64,000 bases of DNA from Fulvia fulva (GCF_020509005.1 NC_063013.1:2418001-2482000); one strand, 5' to 3'. Numbered from the stretch's first letter, positions 41,522-52,515 are shown. Notes: generated by a model not told the origin, from the sequence alone. Translations and numbers: made by a program.

Positions 41522-42606
41522 CTAGGGAAATCCCATCCTCTCCGTACTCTGCTCATTCAAGCCCCAAGCCTGACTACTCCCATCATGGACTGTGGCTCTT
41601 CTCATATCTGTAGACCAGAGTTAGTGAATACCACATGACAAGCCCACATGACATTCAATAACACACCTCTAACAAACTTTCCCTCAAACCCAACCCACCC
41701 CCCGTACTCCGATACATCACACACGTATTATCCCAAACCACCAGATCTCCCTCCCTATCCCACGGTATACTCACCACATACTTCCCTTTACACGCAAGTC
41801 CGTAAAGCCTCTCCACAAGCACCCTACTCTCCTCCGTCTCCAATCCCCCAATATGATGAACATGACTTGCCATGTACAAATTCATCCTCCCACTCGCTTC
41901 ATGCTTCTGCACAAGACAGTGACGGGACATGAAGTGGTCCTCAGGTTTGAGACCCGGGAGCGCTTCAGGCGAGGCGGTTTTGCGGGAGTGGTAAAGGGAG
42001 TGGCAGGCGACGTAGTCTTTCTGTTGCCGGAGAGATTTGAGGTCTTGGGGTAGATCGTCGTATGCAGAGCGGGAATCTGCGAATTCTGTTGCGCCGCTTG
42101 TGCCGGCAGGAGGGAGCTGTGCGGCGCGGAGGATGCTGAGGCCTGCGCGACGGGGGTTGAAGGAGCGACGTGGAAGAGGGTGTTACCCTGGCGTGCTGTT
42201 AGTACGGATATAGGAGGGGACCTGTGTAGTTTTGGAACGGTGCTTGAATTTGTTCATAGCCGCGCGGTGGCTGTCAAGAGGCGCAATCGAGCCATCCTCC
42301 GGCAAGTTGCTTACGTCGAGAAGTTGGTCGAATGCCAGGCAGTTCTTCTTACCTAGCTTGTTGCACGGTGACATCATCGAGCTCGCCGAACCGCGCGGCG
42401 AAGGCGACATGTCCTGCATCGTTAAGGCCTGTTTCCGGGAAACGGACTACGCCATACTGTAGAAGACTCATTACTATGGGTAAGAATCATGCTGCTCGTA
42501 GTGTACACCAACCTTTGAGACAACGGCACGAAGCTCTTCGAACTTCAGCTGCGAAAGTTGGATGCAGCTCAGTGACTCGTAGAGTGCTCTCTTCTTTGTG
42601 CGGCAT
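41522..42606 (-). pseudogene. decayed TauD/TfdA-type dioxygenase
   Basis: Conserved pieces of an alpha-ketoglutarate/Fe(II) dioxygenase appear in order but in different frames: VTELHPTFAAEV after the ATG at 42606; then, after a deletion and frame change, EELRAVVSK spliced (42512-42457) to YGVVRFPETGLNDAGHVAFA and RFGELDDV; then, in a new frame, NCLAFDQLLDVSNLPEDGSI; then GNTLFHV directly followed, out of frame, by SFNPRRAGLSILRAAQLPPA. The last step removes the Asp of the HxD iron site. The donor before GNTLFHV is absent (TTCAAG where GT is expected) although a TACTAAC branch and CCAG acceptor remain. Downstream, WDNTCVMYRSTGG has Tyr where the third iron ligand His is normal, and DMRRATVHDGSSQAWGLN follows a last intron. 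It cannot make an active enzyme as read. Confidence 0.75.
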
Positions 42607-43014
42607 GGCTTGTGGACCAGTGAATGTGATGCCAACCGCTTGCAGGGCGAATGTTACCTATAGCTGTGCTGTCAGATACGTGGCCTTCCACCCTCTCCTC
42701 ATCCAGCGCGGATACTCGGCTTCAAGCTCTCACTTGCCGAGCAAGCTCGGAAGACGTCCTTCAAGGATGTATCGCAGCACATGCGTATGCCATTATGTTC
42801 ATTCTTAAACACTAAATATGCCTGTATCAACGATAGATCTCTGATGCTCCATACTGTGAGTCGAAAGTTCCGGGGTATTTGCTTCCTTAACGCCAACGCT
42901 GTTAATGCTCCTGGGTTCCAATGCTATGCAATCTGCTTGATTCCGGCCGCTCCCATGGCAAATCTGCTTGCTGTTATAGGCCGTCGAAGGCCGATGCTGC
43001 GCATGAGGTGCTTG
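42607..43014. other. intergenic, no gene seen
   Basis: About 400 bp between the dioxygenase remnant and the SPO71-like gene. It may hold the old promoter of the remnant and the 3' flank of the next gene. Nothing recognised. Confidence 0.5.
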
Positions 43015-45918
43015 CTAGTTCTCCTTCTCATCGTCAACAATTCGCACCTCTTCGTTCTGTGCCGCCAGCCGTTCAATCTCAACCTGGATAGCAAGGACCC
43101 AATGGTCTCGTTCAGCACGGCTTCGCGCCTTGAAGACGACGCTGCGACCTGTTGCACCAAGCTGGCTGACACGGGTCAGCTTGGTCTTGCCTTTTTCGCG
43201 CTTGGAGTCGCTCTCGAGACTACTGCGCTCAGCCACCCTGACATCGTCGACATTTTGCGAGCTTTTGAACCAGGACTTGCTCTTAGCATGCCAGATTACG
43301 AAAGTAGTCATGGCGTCCTCGTCGGTGCTGGTCCAGCTATCTTCGAGGTAGATCCGCGGCAGTGCATGATGTCCGGGCGCGTTTGAGTCAAAAGTCTGGT
43401 TTTGGTAAAGGAGGTCGCCTTCGGTGAGTAATCCGGAGTAGAGGTAGCAGCCTTCGAGCGAGATCGATGCAATACGCTCGTGATGGATGTGTACCAACTT
43501 TTTGCCTGACCGTTTCCTGAGTGTGTCTTGGTAAATGAGTAGGTGACCATGCGATAGCACAACGTGACATCGATTAAATGTGGTGTGCTTCCTTGGTTTG
43601 CGGAACAGTACTCCAGAGTGGTGTATCGTGCGACACTCCGATATGCCGCACATGTTGTACAGTTTCGGCGAAGCATACGACTGATTGACCTCCCATTTGT
43701 ACGCAAATTGGCCGACTACTGCTTCTGCACGTTCGTCAATGCCGAGCTGCTGTAGGTTCTGTTCACGTGTCGTCTTGTAGAGTGCCATGTCTGCCCTTTT
43801 CCGCTCGGTCCAGTAGGCGACCAGTAATTTGAGGCGACTCCTCCACTCGTTCCTGGTGGCTTTATTGTAAGCCTGTAGACGAATGACCAGGCCATTGTTA
43901 AGGACAAGCTCAAGCACGCGGTCCTCATCGACTTCCTGAGTATTACCATCCTCGGTGCGATTGCTGTTGCCCTCTTCATGAAAGTCAACGTCGGATCCGT
44001 CTTCCAAGTGCTCATCCACTGGCGTCGCGCTTCTGTGGAAATCGCGCACGTGCTTGACATTGCACAGATTGACAAACCCATCTGAGGCCAGCATCATGTT
44101 CACATTGCGTTCTGCCTCAGCTGCGGCTCCTTTGTCCCTTGCCTCGAGCTCTTCGGCGCCGTCAAGGCCTTCGGTGCCCAGCCAAGCAACATGATCACCT
44201 TCGAGCGGATATGGATCGACTTCGTAGACTAGCGGCATCTCGTCCAGTATTTCCTTCGCCGACGGGACTGTCCTGTTGTCCTCCCGAGATGGAGCCTTGT
44301 AGGGCGGTGGTGTTGACTTCGCTGGCTGGACGAAGACGAGATACTGACTTTGTGTCGTAAAGTACAATCGCTTGTACATCATCCGCTTGAGCTTGATCTC
44401 CTTGCCTTTTTGCGAAGTGAGTCTTATCAGGTAGCCTTCGACTGGAGTGGGCTCTTGCAGGACCTCGCCATCGCGCTGTCGCATAGAGAGCGGGTAGTGA
44501 TCCTTCGGTCGCAGTTCCAAATCGTGAGTCTTCTGCATGCCGATGGTGCCGTACATACGTTGCTCAACAGCCCCGAATACCCACTCAAGTCGGTCGTAGC
44601 GCTTCCACGCCAAGCCTATTCGATCGGTCTGCGCCCACGACTTGAGCACATCGTCCCATGCTGGTGACTGCTTCAGCATTTCGAGACAACGTGAGACAAT
44701 TGCATCGGCCGCGCCTTTCTCTTCCTGCACAGCTTTGGCTAATGCTTCTTCGTCGCCCTCAGCGGCGTCAACAAGCGTCTGAGACTCCTCCAATGTCCTA
44801 AACGGATCATCCAGGCGAAGGCTGACACTCAGATCTGGAACATTGATCTGCAGAGTCTGAGCTCGCTTATGTCCCAGCAGCCCTCGCAGGAAAGTGTACC
44901 ATTCGACCGCGGCAGCCGTTGATTGTGCTCGGAGGTAATATATTGTCGTCCGCATGCCATTCGTCATCCAGACACATAATGTCTTGTCCAAGGCCGAGTA
45001 TAGATTCACCTTGGACGTTTTGCTGCTCAGCAGTATCTGCCTCTTGGGCTTCTTCTTCACGCTTTGACCTTCCTTCACAGCAATCACCCTTGTCTGATAG
45101 AACTGCAGCACGGCTTCCGCATCGTCTTCAGTGTGTCTCCTGCAGACTACCATGAACTCGCGCCATTTGTCCAGACTCTTGGTCTCCACCCCCTGACTGA
45201 TCTTTTCGTCATAGTCCTCGCGCAACGATTGCTGGGTAATGTCGATGCGGATCAGCATCTTGTCCACTTTCATCATCTCTCCATTCTTGACCTTGGAGCT
45301 CCGGAAATTGCCCTTTGCTGCTAGACGTTGGGCTCGAGCTCTCAACTGAAGTCTGCTAGCTTCTGTGAAGCGTACCTTGGGCACTGGTAGCTTGCTAGCC
45401 ACACGTGCTACGCGGGAAGCTCTGCTGCTTGTGTTGAGGATGGGCTGCAGAGGCGGGGCAGAATCGGTGGGTTGCTCATCATTGGGACCATCGGTGGGCT
45501 GCGGGCGTGGTGCTTCGCTCACAGAGCTGACACGTTGGCTGCCACGTCGGCTGTGCAGGAGACTGGTTATGCTAGTGGCAGGCTCCGGCTCGCGCAGTGC
45601 AGCTCCTCCTGCGGACAGAGTCGGCGACGTTGGTAGAGCATCTTCGGCTGGTTCGAGGCTGCCGCTGCCTTCGTTCGTGGGCTGTGCTTCTGTGTCGTGG
45701 CCAACGTTCGACACGGGATGAGCTGCTGTGAAGGTGGGCTGTCTCTCCGCACTGTTGCCGACGTATTGTCTGTACCATTGCTTGCGGTGGCTGTGGAGCC
45801 AGCCCTCGGGCACGGGGCCTATGAAGACGCGGCGAGTCGTTTCGTGGAGGTGTTGTGCCGTGGCGTGTTCGAGTCTCTTTGCCGTGTGCGAGTCGGCAGG
45901 CAGCGTGGGCCGAGGCAT
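43015..45918 (-). CDS. SPO71/Mug56-like PH-domain protein
   Basis: A 967-residue single-exon protein. It opens with RRVFIGPVPEGWLHSHRKQWY, a block typical of fungal Spo71/Mug56-type proteins, then a Ser/Pro-rich spacer. A conserved basic region (RAQRLAAKGNFRSSKVKNGE) precedes a first PH-like module (RQILLSSKTSKVNLYSALDK, with YYLRAQSTAAAVEWYTFLRG). A second PH domain (VEGYLIRLTSQKGKEIKLKR with LNNGLVIRLQAYNKATRNEW) and a third C-terminal one (HSGVLFRKPRKHTTFNRCHV with AERDHWVLAIQVEIERL) follow. In yeast, Spo71 is needed for prospore-membrane growth. Here a lipid-binding role in sporulation or membrane traffic is inferred by family only. Confidence 0.8.
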   Translation of the reverse strand: MPRPTLPADSHTAKRLEHATAQHLHETTRRVFIGPVPEGWLHSHRKQWYRQYVGNSAERQPTFTAAHPVSNVGHDTEAQPTNEGSGSLEPAEDALPTSPTLSAGGAALREPEPATSITSLLHSRRGSQRVSSVSEAPRPQPTDGPNDEQPTDSAPPLQPILNTSSRASRVARVASKLPVPKVRFTEASRLQLRARAQRLAAKGNFRSSKVKNGEMMKVDKMLIRIDITQQSLREDYDEKISQGVETKSLDKWREFMVVCRRHTEDDAEAVLQFYQTRVIAVKEGQSVKKKPKRQILLSSKTSKVNLYSALDKTLCVWMTNGMRTTIYYLRAQSTAAAVEWYTFLRGLLGHKRAQTLQINVPDLSVSLRLDDPFRTLEESQTLVDAAEGDEEALAKAVQEEKGAADAIVSRCLEMLKQSPAWDDVLKSWAQTDRIGLAWKRYDRLEWVFGAVEQRMYGTIGMQKTHDLELRPKDHYPLSMRQRDGEVLQEPTPVEGYLIRLTSQKGKEIKLKRMMYKRLYFTTQSQYLVFVQPAKSTPPPYKAPSREDNRTVPSAKEILDEMPLVYEVDPYPLEGDHVAWLGTEGLDGAEELEARDKGAAAEAERNVNMMLASDGFVNLCNVKHVRDFHRSATPVDEHLEDGSDVDFHEEGNSNRTEDGNTQEVDEDRVLELVLNNGLVIRLQAYNKATRNEWRSRLKLLVAYWTERKRADMALYKTTREQNLQQLGIDERAEAVVGQFAYKWEVNQSYASPKLYNMCGISECRTIHHSGVLFRKPRKHTTFNRCHVVLSHGHLLIYQDTLRKRSGKKLVHIHHERIASISLEGCYLYSGLLTEGDLLYQNQTFDSNAPGHHALPRIYLEDSWTSTDEDAMTTFVIWHAKSKSWFKSSQNVDDVRVAERSSLESDSKREKGKTKLTRVSQLGATGRSVVFKARSRAERDHWVLAIQVEIERLAAQNEEVRIVDDEKEN

Positions 45919-47250
45919 CGCAGCAGACGCTCGTTCGTCACGTCACCCGAGATCTAGAACTATCTTGAGCTGATGGCGCACACTCTCCAGCATACGTTGT
46001 TGTCGCGCGCGAAGGTAGGAGGAAGGTTGGCACAAGAGGTAGTCTAGTCTACAACAGCCGCGCCTGCACATGCACATGCACAGAACGTCAGGAAGCTTCA
46101 CTGGCGCATCCGCCCCAGCGGCAGCGAGTTGCGATCAACCTCCAGCTTGACGTCGGCGGCTTCGATTTTGGGGCGGAACATGGCGGCCACGAATTTGCTC
46201 AAGGCCCCGATCCTGAAGTCCGGAACAAGACCATGGCCGTCTTCGCTAGCCAATTCTCATTCGCCTTGCCGGAGGAGCTGCCGGGAGAGGACTTTGATGC
46301 ACTTACGCCCAGTCTTGGAGATCGAGCCTACAGCGGGGCGCTCGGGCCAGAGATGAACAAGCGATCATCTGAATCATCTGGAAATGTTACTTCTCTCCTG
46401 GGCAGATAATCATCGTCACCATGCTACCTCTTCGAGGACATGACGTCCCATCAGCCGTGGATAGATGGGCAGAGCCACTCAGATGATCGTAGAGTATCAG
46501 AGATCCGAGACGGTCAGACAGACATGGACTTTTCGATGTAAGCGCTTTCGCGCAAGATCACGCCAAAGACCTCCTATGCAACGATCAGGCCATGATTGCA
46601 GGTTGCCACTGGTTGGCTGTGCCTGAGAGACCTGACCGCACTCCAATGCCCGAGGCACCAAAGTGTAAGGCATGTCTACAACGAGACACCGTCGTCGCCT
46701 GGAGCGACGAGATACATACAAATGCTGCATCGACATCTGACATGTCGATCGGCTTTGTACCGCTGCAGCAGCCTATATATATGACGTGACGATGAGGACC
46801 TGCAATGTACCTGGTATATTTCGCTGGATGTGTATGGTACTACTTCTGGCTACGTTGAGCTGCGTTTCAGCTCCGTGGTAGGTGGAGTTGGCCCAGAGCG
46901 ATACCCCGATCCACGGGCACCTTGCCTGCATGATGAGCACAGCGACATTCTTTGATTCGACTTCAATGCACTCCCTGAACATGTTAACACCTGGCAGTTG
47001 TGACGGGTGTTGGCGCAGTGTTCACATCAAATCTAGTGGACTGCCAATGAAGATATTGATGATCGGCGCTCTTACCTCTTTGCCGGCAGGCGACTCCATC
47101 AATTGCCGAAGACATTCCGTTCTGATATATCCACTCTCACGCAATGCCTTCTTCATCCTTTCTGCACAAGTTTCGAAGCCCTCACATTGATATACTAGGC
47201 CTCTGCTGACAGCAGTGTCTTGCCATGTGCCTGTCGTTCATGAAGTCGTG
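45919..47250. other. intergenic with an ATG-poor open frame
   Basis: 1.3 kb between divergent genes. A plus-strand frame is open from 45969 to the TAA at 46407-46409 (146 codons), but its first ATG is at 46233 and gives only 58 residues (MAVFASQFSFALPEELPGED...). It may be a small gene, a gene relic or chance. A TATATATA tract lies at about 46775. No other feature was seen. Confidence 0.4.
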
Positions 47251-48590
47251 ATGTTCTCCCGCCACGCCTTCTCGGCACTGAGTCGCCACGCCCGCTCCTT
47301 CTCGTCAACGTCCCGATGCGATGCGGACTTCACTCACGCAGTCATCGGCGCTGGTGCTGTGGGACTATCGATAGCCAGAAGACTGCAACAAGTGGAAGGA
47401 GCGTCGGTCGTGCTCATCGAAAAGCATGACATGGTCGGCAGCGAGACGAGCAGTCGAAACTCCGAGGTTTGATGAGACAATTCATCGTTACAGACAACGA
47501 CTCATGCTGTCAATAGGTCATCCACGCCGGGCTATACTATGGCACGGACAGTCTCAAGACACGACTATGCATCAAAGGCAAGGAAATGATGTATGATTAC
47601 TGCAAGAAGAATGACGTGGGCTTCACGAATTGTGGCAAATGGATCGTTGCACAAGACCATGTGCAGATGGGAGAGTGTCAGAAGGTGTATGACTTTGCGA
47701 AAGATATCGGTGTCCCGATCCGATGGGTGCCAGAGGATGAAGCGAAGAGAAGGGAGCCACATGTTCGAGCTGAAGCTGGAGTGCTGGAGAGCACGACTAC
47801 TGGCATCGTTGATTCGCACGGTTTCATGCAAGCATTGCAAGGCGACTTCGAGAATTTCGGAGGCACAACTGCACTGGTGAGCCCGGTCACGAGGATAGAG
47901 GCACCTTCCGCTGGCACTGGAGACTGGAAGATCTGGACTGCCAGCGATGCTTCTGAGCCATCACCTTCTTCGCCCACACCTCAGACGCCAGAGCAGAGTC
48001 CCAATCCAGAGGATGGCACTTTTATAACAGCAGAAACGGTCATTAACAGTACCGGTCTGTACGCTTGCGCAATCAACAACATGATTCTGCCACCCGAGCG
48101 ACACCGCACACCGTACTATGCCAAAGGCTCATACTTCACATACTCGAAATCTACCCCACGAACATCCACTCTCATATACCCTGCTCCCATCCCTGGACTC
48201 GGTGGCCTTGGTACGCATCTCACGTTCGACTTGGGTGGGCAAGTCCGGTTCGGTCCAGACGTCGAGTGGGTAGACCATCCTCACGACCTGGCGCCCACGC
48301 CCGACAAGAGGCGTTTTGAGGCTGCCCTGGAGACTATCAAAAAATATATGCCTGGTGTCGACACGAGTGCTATCTCACTGGGCTATGCTGGAATTAGGCC
48401 CAAACTCGGCAGGATGAGTGCCGTGGCAAGCGGCAGCACTTTCCAAGACTTCTACATCAAGAAGGAAGAAGGATACGATGGCTTTGTCAACCTGCTCGGT
48501 ATCGAGAGTCCAGGTCTGACTAGCAGTTTGGCGATCGGTGAAGAAGTGTATAGACTGCTCTATAAGGCGGAGCCTCTTGACTGCAGGTAA
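47251..48590 (+). CDS. L2HGDH: L-2-hydroxyglutarate dehydrogenase-like FAD enzyme
   Basis: Two exons (47251-47466, 47517-48590) encode 429 residues. The N-terminus MFSRHAFSALSRHARSFSS is rich in Arg/Ser and lacks acids, as in a mitochondrial targeting peptide. It is followed by the dinucleotide-binding motif VIGAGAVGLS (GxGxxG at 33-38). HAGLYYGTDSLKTRLCIKG and the end GFVNLLGIESPGLTSSLAIG match the DAO-type L-2-hydroxyglutarate dehydrogenases, which oxidise L-2-hydroxyglutarate to 2-oxoglutarate. The 50-bp intron (GTTTGA, CAATAG) restores SEVIHAGLYYG. An acidic/Pro-rich insert at about 235-260 (SPTPQTPEQSPNPED) is a lineage-specific loop. The start is the first ATG; a GTG lies 12 codons upstream. 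Confidence 0.9.
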
Positions 48591-48723
48591 TGAGACTTGT
48601 TTGTGGAAGTGAAAGGCTCAAGACATGCATAGTCGATCGGACGGCATCGCCTCATGCCCATATACACACCACTTGTTCCTCATACTGCCAACGTAGATTC
48701 TTCCTGCACGAATACACTCTAAG

Positions 48724-49485
48724 ATGGCGGATTCGATGATTGATGCAGTGATTTGGTTGGAAAACGACTACACCGAGGACGGCTTGTGGTACAAACAAAC
48801 TGGCATCCAGGACAACCTGCCTCAAGCAACAGTCGCTGACACTGTGTGGTATACATCGAAGATGACGGAGCTTATCGGCTTCCCGCTACAGATGGCATCA
48901 CCTTCGCCCATCAGCAATACCGGCAACCGTAACCTTCAAGACATTGGATGGAATCAGCTGATGAACTACCTACACCTGCGAATCGACACTCAAGATCCCA
49001 GCTTGTTTGGGTTACCAGACCCATCCTTCGACGGCACAGCATGGACTGGGAGTGCACGTGTTACTCGTCAAGACCTGGGACCTTTGCATGTGAAGCACAT
49101 CGAGATTTTGAATGAATTCACCAGAAAGATCAAGGAAGTAATGTGCTTTCAACAAAACAAGCATACTTTCGAAGACCCACGGTTCAACATTGCGCAAACT
49201 CAGTACTGCTTCACACCAAACATATTCGCCCAGTTTTGTGTCAAGTATAGAAAAGAGAAGATGGAGGCTGGAGAACAAGGTTGGGAGAATGTGGAATGCC
49301 CTGTGATCAAGGTCTGTGGCTCGTGCATGGCAGCGAGACGCCCCGATGCACGTCAGCTTCTGGTGTGCTCCAGATGCAAGTATCGTCAGTACTGCAGTAA
49401 GGAGTGTCAGAAGAGGGATTGGAAGCGGCACACGACGACCTGTCCGGGCGCCGAAAAGAAGGCTGAGGATAGCGTTACGACGTAG
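48724..49485 (+). CDS. MYND zinc-finger protein
   Basis: A 253-residue single-exon protein with a C-terminal MYND finger. The cysteines start at residue 198 (CGSCMAARRPDARQLLVC, then CKYRQYCSKECQKRDW) and end at HTTTC, which fits C-x2-C ... C-x2-C ... C-x3-C ... H-x3-C. The N-terminal 190 residues are not recognised (for example WLENDYTEDGLWYKQTG). MYND fingers usually mediate protein-protein contacts. The gene follows L2HGDH closely on the same strand and converges on the next gene. Confidence 0.8.
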   Translation: MADSMIDAVIWLENDYTEDGLWYKQTGIQDNLPQATVADTVWYTSKMTELIGFPLQMASPSPISNTGNRNLQDIGWNQLMNYLHLRIDTQDPSLFGLPDPSFDGTAWTGSARVTRQDLGPLHVKHIEILNEFTRKIKEVMCFQQNKHTFEDPRFNIAQTQYCFTPNIFAQFCVKYRKEKMEAGEQGWENVECPVIKVCGSCMAARRPDARQLLVCSRCKYRQYCSKECQKRDWKRHTTTCPGAEKKAEDSVTT

Positions 49486-49672
49486 TAGTACATGTTGTTA
49501 TCAAGTGTGTAAATAGTGACAGTCTCGGTGCAAAATGATGGTATCAAACCCCGTGCAAGCCGCTCTCCAGGAGATGCCCAACGCCCAATCTTTCATGCAA
49601 GCAGTCTCCCAACCATTATCGTACATGTGTCAGTCTCGGTCTTCGTAGTCCTCTCCCTGCTGGTAGACGACA

Positions 49673-50797
49673 TCAATGTCTCGCCCTATTCCTCTCATAC
49701 CGACTCATCTGCCCACCCCCCTTCATCCCATCCTCACTCATCCCCACTCCAAGCTCCATGCTGACCGAAATCCTACTCTCCTCTATCAGATACTTCTTCT
49801 CCACTGCCGCCTCCCAATCCTTCTTCCACCCCGCCCAGGTCGGCTTCCACCCTTCATGCCATGTATGTCCCTCCACATCGCCATATGCCACCAACATACC
49901 TCCCTGCAATAGGTCCTGCACATTCTCGTCATCACAGCTCTCAATCGCCTCCCAAATCGACGACAGATGGAAGCAGTGGATCCTCTCCTCCTGCATCTCC
50001 GGTGCCGCTGAGCGTTTGCGTGACTTGAGAGGCTTCAGGTTGGCTTCGTTCATGGCTTGCATCCAGGATCCGAAGCCACGGCGCTTGGGCTCGGCGGCCT
50101 GGAGTGCGGGACAGACGCAGTGATCGAAGAGGAGTTGGAGGGCTTCGTCCGTGAGGTGGCCGGTGTTGGCTGCGTGGGGTGGGCCACCGGCGTTGGGGAG
50201 GATGAGGTAGAAGTGCAGGCGAAATCCAATCGTGGTGGTCCCGATATGGTAGTAGGGGAGTCTACCAGGTCGCAGGAGTGGAGATGAGCAGACGTATTTC
50301 TGGTAGAGGTCTTCGGCGATGTGGTCCGGAAGGGCTGGGCCAAGCTGAGGTGTGCAATTGATGTCGAAGCAGAATGGCCAGTTAGGCTTGATCACTGCAA
50401 GGGAGGTGGGAAGGAGAATCACCTCTCTTATGGAGGCTATGTCTGCACCTTTCAAGGTCTGGAGCTGAGTACCTGCTAGCTCTAGACCTGGGCGGAGTGG
50501 CATGCCGTGTCCTGTCAGCACGCTTTCGCGGCGACGAAGTGTTCGTCCCCGTCTGTTGGCAGTCGATGCCTTCTCCCATGGTCCGAACTCTTTCAAGGGT
50601 CCTCTCTGCTCAATCTTCGCCAGAGCAAGATTTGAGGTGCTTTCTCTGAGAGCTGGTCCAGGGCGGCTTTTCTTTGCTACCTTGATAGAGCCACCGTAGG
50701 CTACTGCTGCTGCCATGACGCTGACCGAGGACTTCTTCCTCACAGGTGGATTGTCGGGCGGCGAGTTTGCCTTCCTCTTGAGACTCGACGACGACAT
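49673..50797 (-). CDS. lineage-specific protein, family copy 1
   Basis: A 374-residue protein in one exon starting MSSSSLKRKANSPPDNPPV. The N-terminal 110 residues are basic and disordered. The conserved core begins VILLPTSLAVIKPNWPFCFD and contains TPQLGPALPDHIAEDLYQKY and LPYYHIGTTTIGFRLHFYLI. A second block is IHCFHLSSIWEAIESCDDEN with LLQGGMLVAYGDVEGHTWHE, then a Trp-rich helix (WKPTWAGWKKDWEAAVEKKY). I know no function. A shorter relative lies nearby at 51598-52515 on the same strand. The ORF runs further upstream, but the stretch before 50797 has no matching sequence in the relative. Confidence 0.65.
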   Translation of the reverse strand: MSSSSLKRKANSPPDNPPVRKKSSVSVMAAAVAYGGSIKVAKKSRPGPALRESTSNLALAKIEQRGPLKEFGPWEKASTANRRGRTLRRRESVLTGHGMPLRPGLELAGTQLQTLKGADIASIREVILLPTSLAVIKPNWPFCFDINCTPQLGPALPDHIAEDLYQKYVCSSPLLRPGRLPYYHIGTTTIGFRLHFYLILPNAGGPPHAANTGHLTDEALQLLFDHCVCPALQAAEPKRRGFGSWMQAMNEANLKPLKSRKRSAAPEMQEERIHCFHLSSIWEAIESCDDENVQDLLQGGMLVAYGDVEGHTWHEGWKPTWAGWKKDWEAAVEKKYLIEESRISVSMELGVGMSEDGMKGGGQMSRYERNRARH

Positions 50798-51597
50798 CGT
50801 TGTGCTTTCGCGGTCGATGCCAACGTTGTGGTTGGCTCTGTTAATCGTAAAGACTGCAAATCGTGGTAGGTCAGCTGAAACGATATCAAAAGAAACGCGA
50901 TGCAGTGAGTGATCTTGCAACGAAATACTGTATGAAACATATACTATTACAGAAAAACGAAAGCAAAAGCGATGCAACAAACCAGACGACGAAATCGGAC
51001 CTGGACCTCAAGCATGTAAGATATCGTCGAGTATGAAGTAAACAAAACATGCACAGATCTCTGGGCCACACGCGTCGGATCGTACACTGACGTGAGAAAA
51101 GGCTTTTGCTGCCAGAGTCTGTCACGCGATAGTCCAGTAACGACTGCGGGACGTCAATGATGGCCTAGGGTTACCCTGCGACAAGGCAGGAAAGTTGGCT
51201 GCAGCCGCGACTCGTGGCCTGAAAGCTTCGCGGACCCTCCAGAATCGATCAGCCAGATACGGTCGTGCTGATAGTTGTGAGCTTTGTTCCAAGGTATATG
51301 CTGAAATGAATGCTTCGAGTCGCGCATTGCTACGGAAATGCGACTATGGGCTGTTGACAGAAGAGGCGGCCGCCCATGCACAAACCCGACAATCACTTGC
51401 TCGTTGCATCACTAGCACTATGGCGCAGTGACTGCTTACAAGGTGGCAGCAGTGGAACCCAGGCCTTGCAAACCGCTTCCGCATAAGCATCTTGTTCAAA
51501 TGCGCTTATACCACTCTATGCAGGTCGATGTTGCTGTCGCTCTCGATAAGCGGCCACCATCTCCGTTGCCAAGAGATCTCGAAGGCTCTCTGACCGT
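50798..51597. other. intergenic, no gene seen
   Basis: 0.8 kb between the two related minus-strand genes. It contains the promoter of copy 1 and the 3' flank of copy 2. Nothing recognised. Confidence 0.5.
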
Positions 51598-52515
51598 CTA
51601 TGCCTCCTGCTCGTCGTGGAAGATGAAACAGTCTGGGCCAATATATCTTTCGTCGATCGCACTGCGCCACTGTCGGCAGAATTGTTCCCACGTAGCTGTG
51701 GCCTCGGAGCTTGATCCTTCGTTGTGACAGGCAAAAAGTACCCTACCCTCGCAGAAGTCCACTATCCTCTCGCCACTGCAGTATAATACATTCTCAATCA
51801 CGCTCGGATACGGAGAATGACAGCAGCGGCATCTGCATCAACGTGTTCCATGTTCCATGCGTACCGCATCGTGGCGCCGCCGTTCCTCACACTTCACCAG
51901 AAGTTGCTCAGACGGTCACACTGTAGCTCTACCTTCCAAGGAATTCGCTGTCCTGGTGTCGATCCGGCGTTCCTTGCACGGTATGCTTCTTTCACGTCTT
52001 TGTAGCAGCTCGGCCACTTTGTATGAACCCATTGGAAGTTTGCAATGTCGGCTTCAATTTCTGCCCAGCGAATAGGCGATATGATGATGCGATCGAAAAT
52101 GGCGGACAGTTTAGCCTCGCGAAGGATAGCCGGGATTTCTTGGATGGATCAGACGATCGGTGTGATGGAATCGTGGCAGGAGACGATAGAAATCAAGGTC
52201 GAATCGAGGGTTGGCGAAGGCAAAGCGACCAATGTGGTAGTAGGGTAGATGGTAGTCGTCGTGCTCATTCGAGTCATAAGGCCACAACTGCCCTTTCAGA
52301 TAGTCCAGCCGAGGCTCATCTATCGTTGGCCCATACTGGGGGGTAATGTTGACGTAAAACCTGCCATCACGAGTAGTAGGCTTGATGACAGCTAAAGACG
52401 AGGGAAGCATCATCATGGTGTCGACATCGTCGTGAGGAGCTGGCTCCTGTGTGGTCGTACTTGCTCCTGCTCTAATACAAGAAAGGAATTTCGGCTGGTG
52501 CCTTTCCGTTTCCAT
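51598..52515 (-). CDS. lineage-specific protein, family copy 2
   Basis: A shorter relative of the 49673-50797 gene. Proposed exons are 52515-52185, 52138-51922 and 51832-51598, giving 260 residues. Shared elements, in order: LPSSLAVIKP, ITPQYGPTIDEPRLDYLKGQ, LPYYHIGRFAF, then ILREAKLSAIFDRIIISPIR, and last CHSPYPSVIENV with VDFCEGRVLFACHNEG and WEQFCRQWRSAIDERY. The two introns (46 and 89 bp) are placed so that these pieces join in frame; their donors (GTCTCC, GTGTGA) are weak, so frameshift decay is an alternative explanation. The basic N-terminal tail of copy 1 is missing. Confidence 0.45.
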
